Shown here piece by piece: positions 43,070 through 50,744 of a DNA stretch of 64,000 nt. Below the pieces are notes generated by a model, which saw nothing but the letters and a program-made list of their open reading frames with translations, did not search any database and was not told where the DNA came from. Source of the stretch: Hymenobacter aranciens (GTDB taxonomy: Bacteria; Bacteroidota; Bacteroidia; Cytophagales; Hymenobacteraceae); NCBI RefSeq assembly GCF_030580865.1, contig NZ_JAUQSY010000005.1, forward strand, positions 248,001 through 312,000, given 5' to 3'. The position numbers were made by a program, and so were the translations under genes. Every line of letters begins with the position of its first letter. Within the stretch, counting starts at the first letter, position 1.

Positions 43070-43542
43070 TTGATTTCGTGAATTAAAACACTGTGTATGC
43101 GTGCCGCTACCGCCGCCAGTAACGTATGGCACCCCGACGGTTGCCCTGCGGGCAGCTATTCTGCATTATACCGCGCTAATCAACCTTGATTAGCTCTTAA
43201 TCAAAGTTGATTCGAGCATAAGCAAGGCAAATAGCTGCTACTTCAATTGTGTTTGGAGCTATTTGCCTTGCGTTAGCTCCTATTTGCCTTGCGTTGGCTC
43301 CTATTTGCCTTGCGTTAGCTCTTATTTGCCTTGCGTTCGAGCCTAACGCAAGGCAAATAGGAGCTGTTTGTCTTGCGTTCGGGCTAAACGTATTTACATT
43401 CTGCTGAAAGGAGTAATGACGGTGCCCGACAGTTACCTTTAAAGCAGCTTTAGCCTGTAAAACAGGTAGAAATTTGGCGAAGCCAGGAAAAAACTATACC
43501 ATTGGCTTGGTAATACCTTTTCACCAAACTATCTCTCACCGC
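43070..43542. other. Intergenic region with repeat array upstream of cassette copy 2
   Basis: 473 bases without a gene. It holds small inverted repeats (about 43174-43212, CTAATCAA/TTGATTAG type), the 21-nt tandem array at 43220-43385, and from about 43500 a stretch similar to the region just before the ATG at 11763 (TTTTCACC, then TCTCACC and ATGCAA). That similarity marks the 5' edge of the duplicated cassette. Confidence 0.7.
43220..43385. repeat. 21-nt tandem repeat array with inverted units
   Basis: Four direct copies of ATTTGCCTTGCGTT occur at 43261, 43282, 43303 and 43324, exactly 21 bases apart, joined by AGCTCCT-type linkers. An inverted copy is at 43345-43358, a degenerate direct copy at 43366-43379, and an inverted partial copy at 43220-43232. 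Confidence 0.92.
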
Positions 43543-43854
43543 ATGCAAGCGTCTACCAGGCAAAAGAATAGACCGGTTAACTCGACTATTGTGCCGTCTG
43601 CTGCCATGCGGTTCCACGGCATAGGGGCAAACGATGCCCGGCGTAGCATCAGTAATCGGATTCTGCCAAGCGGCACGGTCAATGCCCGGCTGCTACGCCG
43701 GAGCACGGACGGGCGCACGGTGCAGCGAGTGGCGTTGGATGCCGCCACCACCCAGCAGGAACTAAGCCTGCGCGGCTACGAACCCGGCGTGTACTTCGCC
43801 ACCCTGCTGGTGGGCGGCACAGCCGTGCAAACCATCCGCATTTTAGTGAAATAG
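43543..43854 (+). pseudogene. Internally deleted remnant of the 1078-residue cargo gene (copy 2, gene A)
   Basis: An open 103-codon frame. The upstream DNA and first codons (ATGCAA...) resemble the start of the gene at 11763, and codons from about 48 to the stop are nearly identical to the last 57 codons there (STDGRTVQRVALDAATTQQ, GYEPGVYFATLLVG, IRILVK). About 2.9 kb of the middle, including the Ig-like and beta-helix regions, is missing, and no convincing signal peptide remains. The two-base gap to the following gene is preserved (TAG, two bases, ATG). It could still be translated to couple expression of the next gene. Confidence 0.8.
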
Positions 43855-43856
43855 GT

Positions 43857-45710
43857 ATGAAGCACTCTGCTCTCTTACTAGGGTTGCTCCTGCTACTCAG
43901 TAGCGGGAGCAGCCTCTGGGCCCAAGCTCCGACGCTGCAATGGCGCAGTCAGTTTGGCGCCCGTCGCGGCGATGACGTGGCCGGCGCCATCCTGCACACC
44001 CGCCACAACCGGCTGCTGATTGGCGGGTCGGCCTTGGTTTCCAACGTCTCGAACCCGTACACATCGGCCACCACCTGGCTGCTCAGCAACCGGGGGGACT
44101 CGCTGCGAACAAATACGTATTTTCCGCAGGCGCTCGGCACGGGCACGGGCATCGGGGCAATGGCCGAGGCCCCCAACGGCGACTTCCTGCTGTTGGGTTC
44201 GTACGGTATCTACGCGAACGGACAGACTACCGTCCAGCACATGCTGATTCGCACGGACTCGCTGGGGCAGCAGCGTTGGGTGCGCTACTATAACACCAAC
44301 TCGGCCGTGGATATGCAAAGCTGCCTGGCGCTGGCCGATGGCGGGGCCCTGCTGGTGGTGAGCTGCAACGACCCCGCCGGCAGCCTCATGTATCCCATCC
44401 GCGTGCCTACGGTGCTGCGGGTCGACTCGCTGGGCAATACCTTGTGGAAGCACCAGTACGGCCAGCCCTACAGCGAATTTCAGACCATCATCGCTTTGCC
44501 CGACGGCTCCTACGCCTTGGTGGGCTCCTTGGCAAAGCGGCTCACCAACCCCGTGCGTTTTATCGGCACGCCTTGGCTGGTCCGTATCACGCCTGACGGC
44601 GACACCATCCACACGCGGAAGCTGCCCATCCCGCAAACCGAGGTGGGAAAGCTCTACAACCTGCGCCTAGGGCCCGACGGCACGCTGGTGGTGGTGGGGG
44701 CCGTGGGCTGGCCCTACGCCCGGCCCAACGATACGCAGCAGGCGCTGCTGCTACAGCTCGACGCCCAGGACCGGGTGGCCTGGTACCAGTTGCTGCCGGC
44801 CCCGGCCGTGACGGGTTACAACATCGGCTGCACGTTCTACCAGGTTTATCCGCTGCCCACGCCGGGGCAGTACGTGGTGGCCGGCACCCGCGCCGACCCC
44901 AACCCGAATGAGCAGGCGGGCTACCTGGCCCGCTACGAGCGCCCGGCCGGCGGCGGCACCGCCCCGCCCGTGTGGGAAACCCGGTTTTTCAAAGCGGAAG
45001 TGTATGAGCGCCCCAACGCTTACCTGCTAGAGCCCGACCATACGCTGACCGTTGCCGACTGGGCCAGCCTGCCCGTGCCCTTCCAGCCCACGGACGTGGT
45101 GGTGACGCGCTTCGCGGGCCTGCCGCCGACCTACGAGCCCGACCTGTGCGCCACCCCACCCGTGCCTAACGCAGCCTACACCTTGGTGGCCGGCGCGCCC
45201 GACTCGCTGGTGTTCTACGAGCTGGGCACGGCGGGCCCGGCCTACGCCCAGCTGCTGCATTGGCGCTGGGAGCTGGGCGACGGCACGGTGGTAGAGCAGA
45301 CGACTTCCACTCCGCTGGGCCACCGCTACGCCACGCCGCCGGCGCCGGGCACGGCGGTGCGGGTAACTATCACCAACAACCTGGGCTGCGCGGCTACGCA
45401 GGAGCTCTATCCCTGGGGCCGGCCCACGGCGGCGCAGCAGGCGCAGGCGCTGGCGGCCGGGGCCACGCTCTGGCCCAACCCGGCCAGCGGCAGCACGGTC
45501 ATGCTCCGTGTGCCGGGCCTGCGGGCGCAGGGTACCATCAGCGGGCAGCTGCTTGATGGACTGGGGCGCGAGCTCCGGCGCTTCACGTTGCGGCCGCAGG
45601 GCGGCACGGTTGAGGCCGCCCTGCCTATCGATGACCTGCCTCCCGGCGTGTACAGCCTGCGACTGCTGCCGGTGGAAGGCGCCATCGTGAAGCGCCTGGT
45701 GAAGCAGTAG
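43857..45710 (+). CDS. Secreted T9SS protein with propeller-like repeats and PKD domain (copy 2)
   Basis: A 617-residue exported protein nearly identical in layout to 15002-16855: signal peptide (ends SLWAQA), blade-like repeats (RTDSLGQQRWVRYYN, RVDSLGNTLWKHQYG), PKD-like HWRWELGDGTVVEQTTSTP, and a T9SS sorting domain. Protein similarity is high up to LWPNPASGSTVMLRVPGLRA. After that the last ~60 residues differ from copy 1, ending VEGAIVKRLVKQ instead of GQFAKRLIVNAP. Copy 1's downstream terminator is absent; a family A palindrome follows. Confidence 0.85.
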   Translation: MKHSALLLGLLLLLSSGSSLWAQAPTLQWRSQFGARRGDDVAGAILHTRHNRLLIGGSALVSNVSNPYTSATTWLLSNRGDSLRTNTYFPQALGTGTGIGAMAEAPNGDFLLLGSYGIYANGQTTVQHMLIRTDSLGQQRWVRYYNTNSAVDMQSCLALADGGALLVVSCNDPAGSLMYPIRVPTVLRVDSLGNTLWKHQYGQPYSEFQTIIALPDGSYALVGSLAKRLTNPVRFIGTPWLVRITPDGDTIHTRKLPIPQTEVGKLYNLRLGPDGTLVVVGAVGWPYARPNDTQQALLLQLDAQDRVAWYQLLPAPAVTGYNIGCTFYQVYPLPTPGQYVVAGTRADPNPNEQAGYLARYERPAGGGTAPPVWETRFFKAEVYERPNAYLLEPDHTLTVADWASLPVPFQPTDVVVTRFAGLPPTYEPDLCATPPVPNAAYTLVAGAPDSLVFYELGTAGPAYAQLLHWRWELGDGTVVEQTTSTPLGHRYATPPAPGTAVRVTITNNLGCAATQELYPWGRPTAAQQAQALAAGATLWPNPASGSTVMLRVPGLRAQGTISGQLLDGLGRELRRFTLRPQGGTVEAALPIDDLPPGVYSLRLLPVEGAIVKRLVKQ

Positions 45711-45719
45711 CACCTTCGT

Positions 45720-45804
45720 GTCCTGCTAAACGCAGTGAAGCATCTTGCCACGTTGGAACGACTAGTTCTGACATAGTAAGATGCTTCACTGCGTTTAGCA
45801 GGAC
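45720..45804. repeat. Dispersed palindrome, family A, copy 3
   Basis: 85 bp with arms starting GTCCTGCTAAACGCAGTGAAG and ending mirrored, 27 bases each (45720-45746, 45778-45804). The core CGTTGGAACGACTAGTT is shared with copies 4 and 5. It lies between two convergent genes and may act as their transcript end. Confidence 0.9.
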
Positions 45805-45811
45805 GGCGCTA

Positions 45812-46225
45812 TTAATCAGCCAGCGGCTCCTGGCAGCCCGTAGTCGATATATTGCTCAGCACTAGGTGCGGCACGGGCTGCCGGGTGCCATCGGCGGCCA
45901 GGCAGCACAGGCCGTTCCACTGCTGGCTGGGGTCGTTGACGTAGGTGAAATACACGCGCTGGCCCACGGAATCGAGGCGGCCGAGCCCATCGCGGTTGAC
46001 CACGGCGATGACGTTGTTGCCCACCTGCTGGCCGGTGATTAGTACGCCCGGGGCGCCGATGCGGTTACGGGCATCCACGTTGATGAGCGGGCCATCCATG
46101 CAGGTGAAGGCCACGATGGTGCCGCCGACGCAGCCGGGCTGCGGGTCGTTGCACTTGCGGTGGCAGCCGAAGAAGGTGCCGGCCGACAAAGCGGCCAGGG
46201 CGAAGAAAAGAAACGGACGTTTCAT
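45812..46225 (-). CDS. Small cysteine-containing lipoprotein, unknown function
   Basis: A 137-residue predicted lipoprotein: MKRPFLFFALAALSAGTFFG then C. The mature part has five more cysteines (CNDPQPGC, FTC, LCCLA, TGC) that may form disulfides. It includes GPLINVDARNRIGAPGVLITGQ and a VYFTYVNDPSQQWNGLCC segment. No known domain is recognised. The frame extends to 46537, but the ATG at 46225 gives the lipoprotein signal and the upstream part overlaps the divergent kinase gene. Confidence 0.72.
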   Translation of the reverse strand: MKRPFLFFALAALSAGTFFGCHRKCNDPQPGCVGGTIVAFTCMDGPLINVDARNRIGAPGVLITGQQVGNNVIAVVNRDGLGRLDSVGQRVYFTYVNDPSQQWNGLCCLAADGTRQPVPHLVLSNISTTGCQEPLAD

Positions 46226-46382
46226 GCGGATGGAAAGAAAGGTGAATACTGGTGTTCGTACCCCTGACCGCCACGGGCCACCCGGCGTTGCGCGGGTTCG
46301 TAAAAATGCCGTCATTCCGGGTAAGGCCGAGCTAGCCGCCTTCCTTGAGTAACTTCGTTTTCCCATTTCCCACTGTTCATTG

Positions 46383-49300
46383 ATGGACTCCCTGGCTACC
46401 CCTTTTCCATCCACCCTGGCCGCCAGCCACGACCTGCTGCAGAAGCTGCTCGACGTGTCGCTGACCGGCGTTATGCTGTCGGAGCCGGTATATGGCGCCG
46501 GGGGTGAAATTGTCGACTTCCAGCACATCCAGCTCAATCAGGCAGCGCAGGGCATGCTGGGCCAGCCGGCCCGCCTCGCCGGGAGCTTCCTGACGGAATA
46601 TCCGCACGCGGTAGAAACCGGGGTTTTTGACTTCTACTGCGCGGCTTACCAGAGCGGCGACGCCCGGCAGCAGCGAGTGCACTACCCCTACGACGGGCTC
46701 AACGACCACTACCAGCTGTCGGCCCAGCGCAGCGGCGATTTGCTGCTGGTGAGCTTTAACGACACCACTACCCAGCACCGCCTGGCTGCCGAGCAGGCCC
46801 AGCGCGACACGCTGGCCCGCCAGCAAACCGAGCAGCTCAACCGCGAGCTGGAGGCCCGCGTGCAGGAGCGCACCCAGGCGCTGGCCGTGCAGCAGCAGCT
46901 GCTCAACCGCATTCTGGGCCAGGTGCCGGCGGCCGTGGGCACCCTCAGCGGTCCCGAGCACCGCTACACCTTCGCCAACGAGCACTACCATACCATGGTA
47001 GGCAAGCGCGACATCGTGGGCCAGACCGTGGCCGAAGCGCTGCCCGAAGTGGTGGAGCAGGGTTTCATTGCCCTGCTCGACCGGGTGCGCAACACCGGTG
47101 AGCCCTTCATCGGCCGCGAAGTGCCCATTCAGCTCTACGACGAGGCCACGGGCACTATGCAGCAGCAGTACCTGAATTTTGTGTACCAGCCGCTGACCAA
47201 TGCTCCAGGCTACGGTGATGACATTCTGGTGTTTGCCGTGGATGTGACGCCGCAGGTGCAGGCCCGGCAGGAGGCCGAAGCCACCGCCCAGCGCCTGCGC
47301 CTCATCACCGATTCGCTGCCCGTGCTCATCGGCTACCTCGACCTGCAGGAGCGCTACCAGTTCACCAACGAAGCCTATCGCAGCTGGTTTGGCCAGGACC
47401 CGCAGGCACTGCTGGGCCGCCCGGTGCGCGACATTGTGGGCGACGAAGCCTACGCCGGCGTGAAGCAGTACATCGACCGCGCCCTGGCCGGCGAGCACGT
47501 CAATTTTGAGTCGCGGATGCCGTACCGTGCCGACCTGCTGAAGTATATCCGCACCAGCTACGTGCCCGATGTGCAGGCCGGCGAGCTGCGTGGCTTCTAC
47601 ACGCTCGTCACCGACATCACGGAGGAAACCCTGGCCCGGCAGCGCGTGGAGCACGCCAACCAGGAGCTGGAAGCCCGCGTGCAGGCGCGCACCGAGGAAG
47701 TGCGGGCCGCCCAGGCGCTGGCCGAGCGCGAGCGCGCCCTGCTGCAGGCGCTGCTCACGCAGGCGCCGGTGGCCATTGGGCTGTTTCAGGGCCCCAAAAT
47801 CCGCGTCACGGCGGTCAATCCGATGATGGCCGAGCTCTGGGGGCACCCGGTGGCGGAGATACTAGGCCGGCCGCTGCTGGAAGGCGTGCCCGAGCTGCAG
47901 GGCCAGGGCTTCGACGACCTGCTGCGGCAGGTGCTCAGCACGCATGAGCCCATCACGGGCACCGAAACGCCGGCCACCATGCTGCGCGCTGGCGAGCTGA
48001 AAACCACGTATTACAACTACGTGTACACGCCGCTCTACGACAGCGAGGGCCGGGTGCTGGGCATCATCAACGTAGCCACGGAGGTGACGGCGCAGGTGGA
48101 AGCCCGCCGGCAGATTGAGCAGCTCAACCGCGAAGCCCAGACGGCCCGCGCCGAGGCCGAGCGCCAGCGCGGCGAGCTGGAGCGGGTGTTCGAGCAGTCG
48201 CCCATCGCCATTGCCGTGTACCGCGGGCCCAACTACATCATCGAGCTGGCTAACCCCACGGTGGCCCGCCTGTGGGGCCGCACCCGCGAGCAGCTCATCG
48301 GCAAGGGCCTGTTTGAGGCGCTGCCCGAAGTGGCCGGCATGGGCTACGAGGAGCTGCTGGACGGCGTGATGGCCACCGGCATTCCGCACGAGGCCCATGC
48401 CATGGAAGCCCAGCACGAGCGCAACGGCCAGCTCGAAACGGTGTACTGGGACTTCATCTACGTGCCCATGTACGAGGCCGATGGCAGCATCTACGGCGCC
48501 ATGGTGGTGGCCAATGAAGTAACCCAGCAGGTACTGGCGCGCCAGGAGGTGGAGCGCCTCAACCAGCAGCTCGAAACCCGGGTGCTGGAGCGCACCCGGC
48601 AGCTGGCCGACGCCCTCACCGATGCCGAAGAGCAGCGCGAGCAGCTGCGCGTGCAGCAGGGCTTGCTGAACGGTATTCTGGGCCAGGTGCCGGCGGCCAT
48701 CGCCACGCTCGGCGGGCCCGAGCACCGCTTCACGTTCTTCAACGAGCTGTACCAGGAGCTGTCGGCCAACCGCACCGTGCTGGGCCAGACGGTGGCCGAG
48801 GTATTCCCCGAAGTGGTGGCCCAGGGCTTTATCAGCCTGCTCGATGGGGTGTATGCCAGCGGTGAGCCCTTCATCGGTACCGATATGGCCGCTAAGCTTT
48901 TCGATGCCAAAACCGGCCAGCCCGAGCAGCGCTACGTCGATTTCATCTACCAGCCGCTCTTCGACGGGCAGCGGCGCGTGACGGGCATCCTGGCCTTCAT
49001 CCTCGACGTGACCGACCGCGTGCTGGCCCGGCAGCAGTCCGAAACCCTGCAGGCGGCCATGCTGGCCGTGGCCCAGCGCCGCGCCCAGGAGCGCGAAGAT
49101 TTATACCAGGTGTTCGAGCAGGCACCGATTGGCGTGGTGCTGCTGCGCGAGCCCGCCCACCGCATCGAATACTTCAACCCCGCCTATGCCGAGCTGCTGG
49201 GCGGCCGCGCCCTGCGCGGCCAGCTCCTCGCCCAGGCCCAGCCCGAAAGCGTGGAGCAGGGCTTGATTGCGCTGCTTGATGACGTGTATGCCACCGGCAC

Positions 49301-50240
49301 CACGCGCTACGGCTTCGAACAGCCGCTGGGCGAAACGCTTGACGGTGAAATTGCGCGCTACATCAACTACACCTACCAGGCCTACCGCGAGCAGGACCGC
49401 ATCGTGGGCGTGGCCGTGTTCATCTACGAAGTGAGCGAGCAGGTGCGGGCCCGCCGCCAGGTGCAGGTGCTCAACGAGGAGCTGGCCGCCATCAACGAAG
49501 AACTGCAGGCCACCAACGAGGAGCTGCACGGCGCCAACAACCGCCTCACTCACACCAACGCCGACCTCGATACCTTCGTCTACACCGCCAGCCACGACCT
49601 CAAGGCCCCCATCTCCAACATCGAAGGCCTGCTCGATGCCTTGCGCGAATACCTGCCCGTCGACAGCGCCGAGCCCATGGTGCCCCGCCTGCTGAGCATG
49701 ATGCAGGACTCGGTGGCCCGCTTCCAGCAAACCGTGGCCCACCTCACCGACGTGAGCCGCCTGCAGCACGAGCAGGAGGCCGAAGCTGTGAACTTGCCGG
49801 CGCTGGTCGAAGACGTGCGCCTCGACCTTGGCCCGCTCATCGCCACCACCCAGGCCCGGCTGCTGCTCGACGTGGAAACGTGCCCCACGGTGTATTTCTC
49901 GGTCAAAAACCTGCGCAGTATTCTCTATAATTTGCTCAGCAACGCGCTTAAGTACCGCAGCCCCGACCGCACGCCCGAAGTGCAGCTCCGCGCCACCTGC
50001 ACCGAGACGCTGGTGCAGCTGGAGGTGCAGGACAACGGCCTCGGGCTGAGCGAGCAGCAGCAGGGCCGGCTGTTCGCCCTCTTCCGGCGCCTGCACACCC
50101 ACGTCGAGGGCTCGGGCGTGGGCCTCTACATGCTCAAGCGCATCGTGGAAAATGCCGGCGGCAGCATCCGCGTGCAGAGCGAGCCGAACGCTGGCTCTAC
50201 CTTCACCGTTACCTTACCCCGCGCCCGTCCCGCCCGCTAG
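46383..50240 (+). CDS. Multi-PAS sensor histidine kinase
   Basis: A 1285-residue soluble kinase with no membrane segment. It has about seven PAS domains: near residues 19-130, 173-296, 306-420, 453-577, 598-720, 761-885 and 906-1021. Coiled-coil linkers (LNRELEARVQERTQAL and similar) join several of them. A coiled coil at about 1026-1056 leads to HisKA with the phospho-acceptor H1071 (YTASHDLKAPISNIEG), then HATPase_c with N box NLLSNALKY, DNGLGLS and GSGVGLYM. PAS 2 and PAS 6 are close copies (LLN-ILGQVPAA, GPEHR-TF). Ligands are unknown; a cytoplasmic redox, light or metabolite signal is possible. The response regulator follows 18 bases downstream. Confidence 0.92.
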   Translation: MDSLATPFPSTLAASHDLLQKLLDVSLTGVMLSEPVYGAGGEIVDFQHIQLNQAAQGMLGQPARLAGSFLTEYPHAVETGVFDFYCAAYQSGDARQQRVHYPYDGLNDHYQLSAQRSGDLLLVSFNDTTTQHRLAAEQAQRDTLARQQTEQLNRELEARVQERTQALAVQQQLLNRILGQVPAAVGTLSGPEHRYTFANEHYHTMVGKRDIVGQTVAEALPEVVEQGFIALLDRVRNTGEPFIGREVPIQLYDEATGTMQQQYLNFVYQPLTNAPGYGDDILVFAVDVTPQVQARQEAEATAQRLRLITDSLPVLIGYLDLQERYQFTNEAYRSWFGQDPQALLGRPVRDIVGDEAYAGVKQYIDRALAGEHVNFESRMPYRADLLKYIRTSYVPDVQAGELRGFYTLVTDITEETLARQRVEHANQELEARVQARTEEVRAAQALAERERALLQALLTQAPVAIGLFQGPKIRVTAVNPMMAELWGHPVAEILGRPLLEGVPELQGQGFDDLLRQVLSTHEPITGTETPATMLRAGELKTTYYNYVYTPLYDSEGRVLGIINVATEVTAQVEARRQIEQLNREAQTARAEAERQRGELERVFEQSPIAIAVYRGPNYIIELANPTVARLWGRTREQLIGKGLFEALPEVAGMGYEELLDGVMATGIPHEAHAMEAQHERNGQLETVYWDFIYVPMYEADGSIYGAMVVANEVTQQVLARQEVERLNQQLETRVLERTRQLADALTDAEEQREQLRVQQGLLNGILGQVPAAIATLGGPEHRFTFFNELYQELSANRTVLGQTVAEVFPEVVAQGFISLLDGVYASGEPFIGTDMAAKLFDAKTGQPEQRYVDFIYQPLFDGQRRVTGILAFILDVTDRVLARQQSETLQAAMLAVAQRRAQEREDLYQVFEQAPIGVVLLREPAHRIEYFNPAYAELLGGRALRGQLLAQAQPESVEQGLIALLDDVYATGTTRYGFEQPLGETLDGEIARYINYTYQAYREQDRIVGVAVFIYEVSEQVRARRQVQVLNEELAAINEELQATNEELHGANNRLTHTNADLDTFVYTASHDLKAPISNIEGLLDALREYLPVDSAEPMVPRLLSMMQDSVARFQQTVAHLTDVSRLQHEQEAEAVNLPALVEDVRLDLGPLIATTQARLLLDVETCPTVYFSVKNLRSILYNLLSNALKYRSPDRTPEVQLRATCTETLVQLEVQDNGLGLSEQQQGRLFALFRRLHTHVEGSGVGLYMLKRIVENAGGSIRVQSEPNAGSTFTVTLPRARPAR

Positions 50241-50258
50241 CCTGTCCGTCCTGATTTC

Positions 50259-50669
50259 ATGGAAAAATTACCCCATATCCTGCTCGTCGACGACGACGAT
50301 ACAACCAATTTCCTCAACGAGCACCTGCTCAAAAAGCTCAACGTAACCGACCAGGTGCGCGTGGCCTACGACGGCAAGCAGGCTCTGGAAATGCTCAGCC
50401 AGCTGCCACCCTTCGAGCCCGCCCTGCTGCTGCTCGACGTGAACATGCCCGTCATGGACGGCATCCAGTTTCTCGAAACCTTCGCCCGGCTGCCGCAGGC
50501 CCAGCAGGCGGCCACGGTCATCGTCATGCTCACTACCTCCATGGACAGCAGCGACCTGGCCCGCATCAACGACCTGCCCATCGCCGGCATGGTCAGCAAG
50601 CCGCTGAACCGCGAGAAAATCGACATGCTGCTGAAGCTGCACTTCCAGCGCCAGCTGCCGGGGGAGTAA
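50259..50669 (+). CDS. Single-domain response regulator
   Basis: A 136-residue CheY-like receiver with no output domain. The acidic pocket is D11-D14 (LLVDDDD), the phospho-acceptor is D60 (LLLLDVNMPVMDG), T92/T93 lie in VIVMLTTSMD, and the conserved Lys is K114 (MVSKPLN). It resembles the Rcp1 class that works with PAS/phytochrome-type kinases. With the multi-PAS kinase 18 bases upstream it forms a two-component operon whose output is protein-protein or a phosphorelay, not direct DNA binding. Confidence 0.93.
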   Translation: MEKLPHILLVDDDDTTNFLNEHLLKKLNVTDQVRVAYDGKQALEMLSQLPPFEPALLLLDVNMPVMDGIQFLETFARLPQAQQAATVIVMLTTSMDSSDLARINDLPIAGMVSKPLNREKIDMLLKLHFQRQLPGE

Positions 50670-50744
50670 TAATGGTTAATGGTTAATGGGTAATCTGTTT
50701 TTTGAACAACATTAACCACTAATCATTGACCCATTAACCATTAA
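50668..50744. repeat. Inverted pair of heptamer repeats (response regulator-NADH dehydrogenase)
   Basis: Left arm 50668-50693 repeats TAATGGT-type heptamers; right arm 50711-50744 carries the reverse-complement units (ATTAACC, CCATTAACCATTA). The spacer is about 16 bases. It lies between convergent genes and overlaps the end of the following gene. Confidence 0.82.

Noticed and set aside
43220..43385. CRISPR array
   Set aside because: Units are 21 bases apart with seven-base linkers that are nearly identical, some are inverted, and no cas gene is present.
46377..47846. 489-codon frame on the minus strand
   Set aside because: Antisense to the PAS kinase; no recognisable domain and composition of a shadow.
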